A stretch of DNA of 64,000 nucleotides from Streptomyces coeruleorubidus (GTDB lineage: Bacteria; Actinomycetota; Actinomycetes; Streptomycetales; Streptomycetaceae). The stretch lies in NCBI RefSeq assembly GCF_028885415.1, contig NZ_CP118527.1, positions 1,984,001 to 2,048,000 on the forward strand. The letters are read 5' to 3'. This document shows positions 62,313-64,000 of the stretch, piece after piece; the stretch's first letter is position 1, and every line of letters begins with the position of its first letter. The notes under the pieces were generated by a model. It was not told the origin of the DNA. It was given only the letters and a program-made list of their open reading frames with translations, and made no database searches. The translations under genes were made by a program, and so were the position numbers.

Positions 62313-62774
62313 ATGGCACAGCCGAGGATCTTCACGTCCGTCGACGACCTGAAGTCGGCGGTGGGCGAGCAACTGGGGTACACCGACTGGCTCGACATCG
62401 ACCAGAAGCGGATCGACCTCTTCGCGGAGGCCACCGGCGACCACCAGTGGATCCACGTCGACCCGGAGAAGGCCGCGGCGGGGCCCTTCGGCACCACCAT
62501 CGCCCACGGCTATCTCACGCTGTCGCTGCTGCCCCTCTTCGGACCGCAGCTGATCTCCGTCGAGGGCGTGAAGATGGGCGTCAACTACGGGACGAACAAG
62601 GTCCGTTTCCCCTCCCCCGTCCCCGTCGGCTCCCGGCTGCGCGCCACCGCGACGATCACCGGCGTCGATGACGTGCCCGGCGGTGTCCAGGTGACCGTCG
62701 CCTTCACCGTGGAGCGCGAGGGCGGCGACAAGCCCGTGTGCGTCGCCGAGTCCGTCGCCCGCTACTACTTCTGA
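62313..62774 (+). CDS. MaoC-family enoyl-CoA hydratase
   Basis: A 153-residue hot-dog-fold hydratase. The hydratase-2 motif with catalytic Asp and His is [14 protein letters not shown] followed by [14 protein letters not shown]. It hydrates enoyl-CoA to 3-hydroxyacyl-CoA of R-configuration. ATG 62313 follows GAGAGG. It faces soxR across a promoter region that contains a TetR-like operator. The TetR gene downstream (62785-63426) is convergent with it, 10 bp apart. Confidence 0.92.
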   Translation: MAQPRIFTSVDDLKSAVGEQLGYTDWLDIDQKRIDLFAEATGDHQWIHVDPEKAAAGPFGTTIAHGYLTLSLLPLFGPQLISVEGVKMGVNYGTNKVRFPSPVPVGSRLRATATITGVDDVPGGVQVTVAFTVEREGGDKPVCVAESVARYYF

Positions 62775-62784
62775 CCCCGGCGGG

Positions 62785-63426
62785 CTACCGGCGGGCGTCT
62801 TCTCCCCCGGCCCCCACCATCCGCAGCACGAGGTCGGCGTACAGCGCGCCGACCTCGTCCGGCGTCCACGGCCCGTCGACGTTGAACCAACGGGCCACGT
62901 CGATGCAGAGCGACAGAACGGCCAGGGTCGTGCCCTTCACGTCCACGACGTCGAACTCACCGGCCGCCACGCCGTCCTCGATGATCGCCCGCACCTCGGC
63001 GTCACACTGCCGCCGCAGCGCGAGGATCTCGTCGCGGGCGTCCGGACCGAGCGAGTCCAGCTCGTACTGGACGACCCGGGCGGTGGTGCGTCCGCCGGCG
63101 TGCCAGCGGACGAAGGAGCTGACCGCACCTGCCAGGCGCTCGCGGGCGGTACCCTCCCGCCGGGCCGCCGTCCGCAGGATCTCCAGGGCCTTCTCGTGGC
63201 CGATCCTGCTGATGCGGTGCAGCAGCTCTTCCTTGGTCTTGTAGTGGATGTAGAGCGCGGCCGGGCTCATTCCGGCGCGACCCGCGATGTCCCGGGTCGT
63301 CGTGGCGTGGTACCCGCGCTCGGCGAAGGCCTCCACCGCGGCGATCAGCAGCCGTCGCGCCGCATCGGGCGTGACCTCGCCCCACGCCTGCGCCTCGCCG
63401 CCGGCCGTCTCCTCCGCCGTACTCAT
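62785..63426 (-). CDS. TetR-family regulator
   Basis: A 213-residue TetR regulator. Helix-turn-helix is AVEAFAERGYHATTTRDIAGRAGMSPAALYIHYKTKEELL. The ligand region is hydrophobic, with VARWFNVDGPWTPDEVG near the C-terminus. The start is a GTG-ATG pair at 63429/63426; I use the ATG. A palindrome upstream of its own start (63473-63486) matches the one before the MaoC gene, which suggests that it represses both. The ligand may be an acyl-CoA. Confidence 0.88.
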   Translation of the reverse strand: MSTAEETAGGEAQAWGEVTPDAARRLLIAAVEAFAERGYHATTTRDIAGRAGMSPAALYIHYKTKEELLHRISRIGHEKALEILRTAARREGTARERLAGAVSSFVRWHAGGRTTARVVQYELDSLGPDARDEILALRRQCDAEVRAIIEDGVAAGEFDVVDVKGTTLAVLSLCIDVARWFNVDGPWTPDEVGALYADLVLRMVGAGGEDARR

Positions 63427-63472
63427 CACTCGCCCCTCTCCACCGACAGGGACAACACCATACCGCCGAAGG

Positions 63473-63486
63473 TGAGCGAGCGCTTA
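63473..63486 (-). promoter_or_regulatory. Likely autoregulatory operator of the TetR gene
   Basis: TGAGCGAGCGCTTA is an almost perfect palindrome (one mismatch) 47 bases upstream of the TetR start. The half CGCTTAG is shared with the operator at 62254-62269. Confidence 0.55.
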
Positions 63487-63496
63487 GTGCGGCAGC

Positions 63497-63757
63497 TCAG
63501 CGCTTCTCGAAAGGGGCGTACGAGGGCGCCGCCGGCTGCGTCGGCCCCTCCTGACGGTCCCGGATCACCTTGGCGAGGGTGAAGGAGGAGGTGACCAGGT
63601 ACAGGACGGCGATCGCGAGGAAGCCCCGCACCCAGGCGTCGGCGCTCAGCTGGTAGATGCCGATGGCGGTGGCCGCCATGGCGACGGCGAAGGAGGCGAC
63701 GGCCTGGCCGTAGAAGGCGGCCGTGTTCTGCTGCTTGCTGCCCGGTGTGTCGCTCAT
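63497..63757 (-). CDS. YiaA/YiaB-family membrane protein
   Basis: An 86-residue protein with two membrane helices, AVASFAVAMAATAIGIYQL and VRGFLAIAVLYLVTSSFTLAKV. These form the YiaAB two-helix domain, which has no known function. The start at 63757 (MSDTPGSK) is the family-typical one; the frame extends upstream. It lies between the TetR gene and an acyl-CoA dehydrogenase on the same strand. Confidence 0.85.
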   Translation of the reverse strand: MSDTPGSKQQNTAAFYGQAVASFAVAMAATAIGIYQLSADAWVRGFLAIAVLYLVTSSFTLAKVIRDRQEGPTQPAAPSYAPFEKR

Positions 63758-63816
63758 GGGGCAAGCTTCGGCGGACGTGGCCCGCGCCACATCCGCCGAA
63801 ATACTCAGAGGCGTAC

Positions 63817-64000
63817 TCAGAACGCCGAAACGCCCGTCAGCGCCCGCCCGATGACCAGCTTCTGGATCTGGCTCGTGCCCTCGTAGAGGGTCATCACGCG
63901 GGCGTCGCGCAGCAGCTTGCCCGCGGGGTACTCGTCGATGTAGCCGTAGCCGCCGAAGACCTGGAGCGCGTTGCCCGCGGCTCGGACGGCCGCCTCCGAG
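63817..64000 (-). CDS. Acyl-CoA dehydrogenase, C-terminal part, cut by window edge
   Basis: The last 60 residues of a FAD acyl-CoA dehydrogenase are visible, reading SEAAVRAAGNALQVFGGYGY, IDEYPAGKLLRDARVMT, LYEGTSQIQKLVIGRALTG and ending VSAF. The QVFGGYGY and the EGTSQIQ motif (catalytic Glu region of short-chain type) are diagnostic. The rest lies beyond base 64000. Confidence 0.93.
   Translation of the reverse strand, partial: SEAAVRAAGNALQVFGGYGYIDEYPAGKLLRDARVMTLYEGTSQIQKLVIGRALTGVSAF

Noticed and set aside
1..64000. Prophage, integrative element or insertion sequence
   Set aside because: No integrase, transposase, phage structural gene, flanking direct repeats or drop in GC content was found. 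The single tRNA gene has no adjacent att-like duplication.

Overview
The window is a stretch of chromosome from a Streptomyces, close to S. coelicolor in gene content. GC is very high, codons end almost always in G or C, many genes start with GTG, and spurious antisense frames are long. Lineage markers are two chaplins, a mycothiol ligase (mshC), a SoxR without SoxS, a gyl glycerol operon and a TTA codon in a signal-peptide gene. From memory, the order metH-gylR-glpF-glpK-glpD, mshC with its conserved partners, chpC-chpH, gntR/gntK/gntP and soxR matches the S. coelicolor SCO165x-SCO169x region. No phage, insertion sequence, CRISPR array or rRNA is visible. This is conserved core chromosome, not a genomic island.

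Layout. 1-4 kb: two tandem peptide-type ABC solute-binding lipoproteins (the first cut by the window edge) and a HAD phosphatase. 4-13 kb: cobalamin-dependent methionine synthase, divergent from the glycerol regulator gylR and the glpF-glpK-glpD operon; near-identical palindromes precede gylR and glpF. 13-20 kb: a FadR-type regulator, a PAC2 protein, a repeat-filled non-coding stretch, and the actinobacterial cluster phosphatase, DUF3090, SCO1664-family kinase-like protein and mshC, then a CorA transporter. 20-26 kb: a ferritin-like protein, an F420-type oxidoreductase, an aldo/keto reductase coupled to a RecD2-like protein with a ruined ATP site, and two small hypotheticals. 26-30 kb: chaplins chpC and chpH, an M20 peptidase and tRNA-Leu(GAG). 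30-36 kb: a membrane-bound single-module peptide synthetase of the poly-amino-acid (Pls) type followed by an M1 metallopeptidase, then YchJ. 36-40.5 kb: a gluconate/idonate catabolic cluster. 40.5-47 kb: a cytochrome b561-like and molybdopterin oxidoreductase pair (the latter apparently frameshifted at its start), an amino-acid permease, a DMT transporter, a Nudix hydrolase and two DUF202 membrane proteins. 47-54 kb: a 15-bp-period minisatellite, then two facing acyl-CoA operons that share a TetR-type operator. 54-64 kb: a NamZ-type muramidase with a TTA codon, an alpha/beta hydrolase, a penicillin-acylase-family enzyme, a zinc-ribbon protein, a BKACE-like enzyme, soxR, a MaoC dehydratase with its TetR regulator, a YiaA/B protein, and the C-terminus of an acyl-CoA dehydrogenase cut by the window edge.

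How genes work together. Glycerol enters through GlpF and is phosphorylated and oxidised by GlpK and GlpD under GylR. Gluconate and idonate are imported and phosphorylated by the gnt/idn set. Mycothiol is made by MshC, whose operon also encodes a predicted kinase/phosphatase pair. Chaplins coat aerial hyphae. The 48-54 kb genes look like a small fatty-acid degradation regulon.

The features most worth a second look are the Pls/M1 pair, the kinase-like and phosphatase genes in the mshC operon, the RecD2-like pseudo-ATPase, the shared TetR operators, the TTA codon in namZ, the frameshift before the molybdoenzyme, and the minisatellite at 47.2-47.7 kb.
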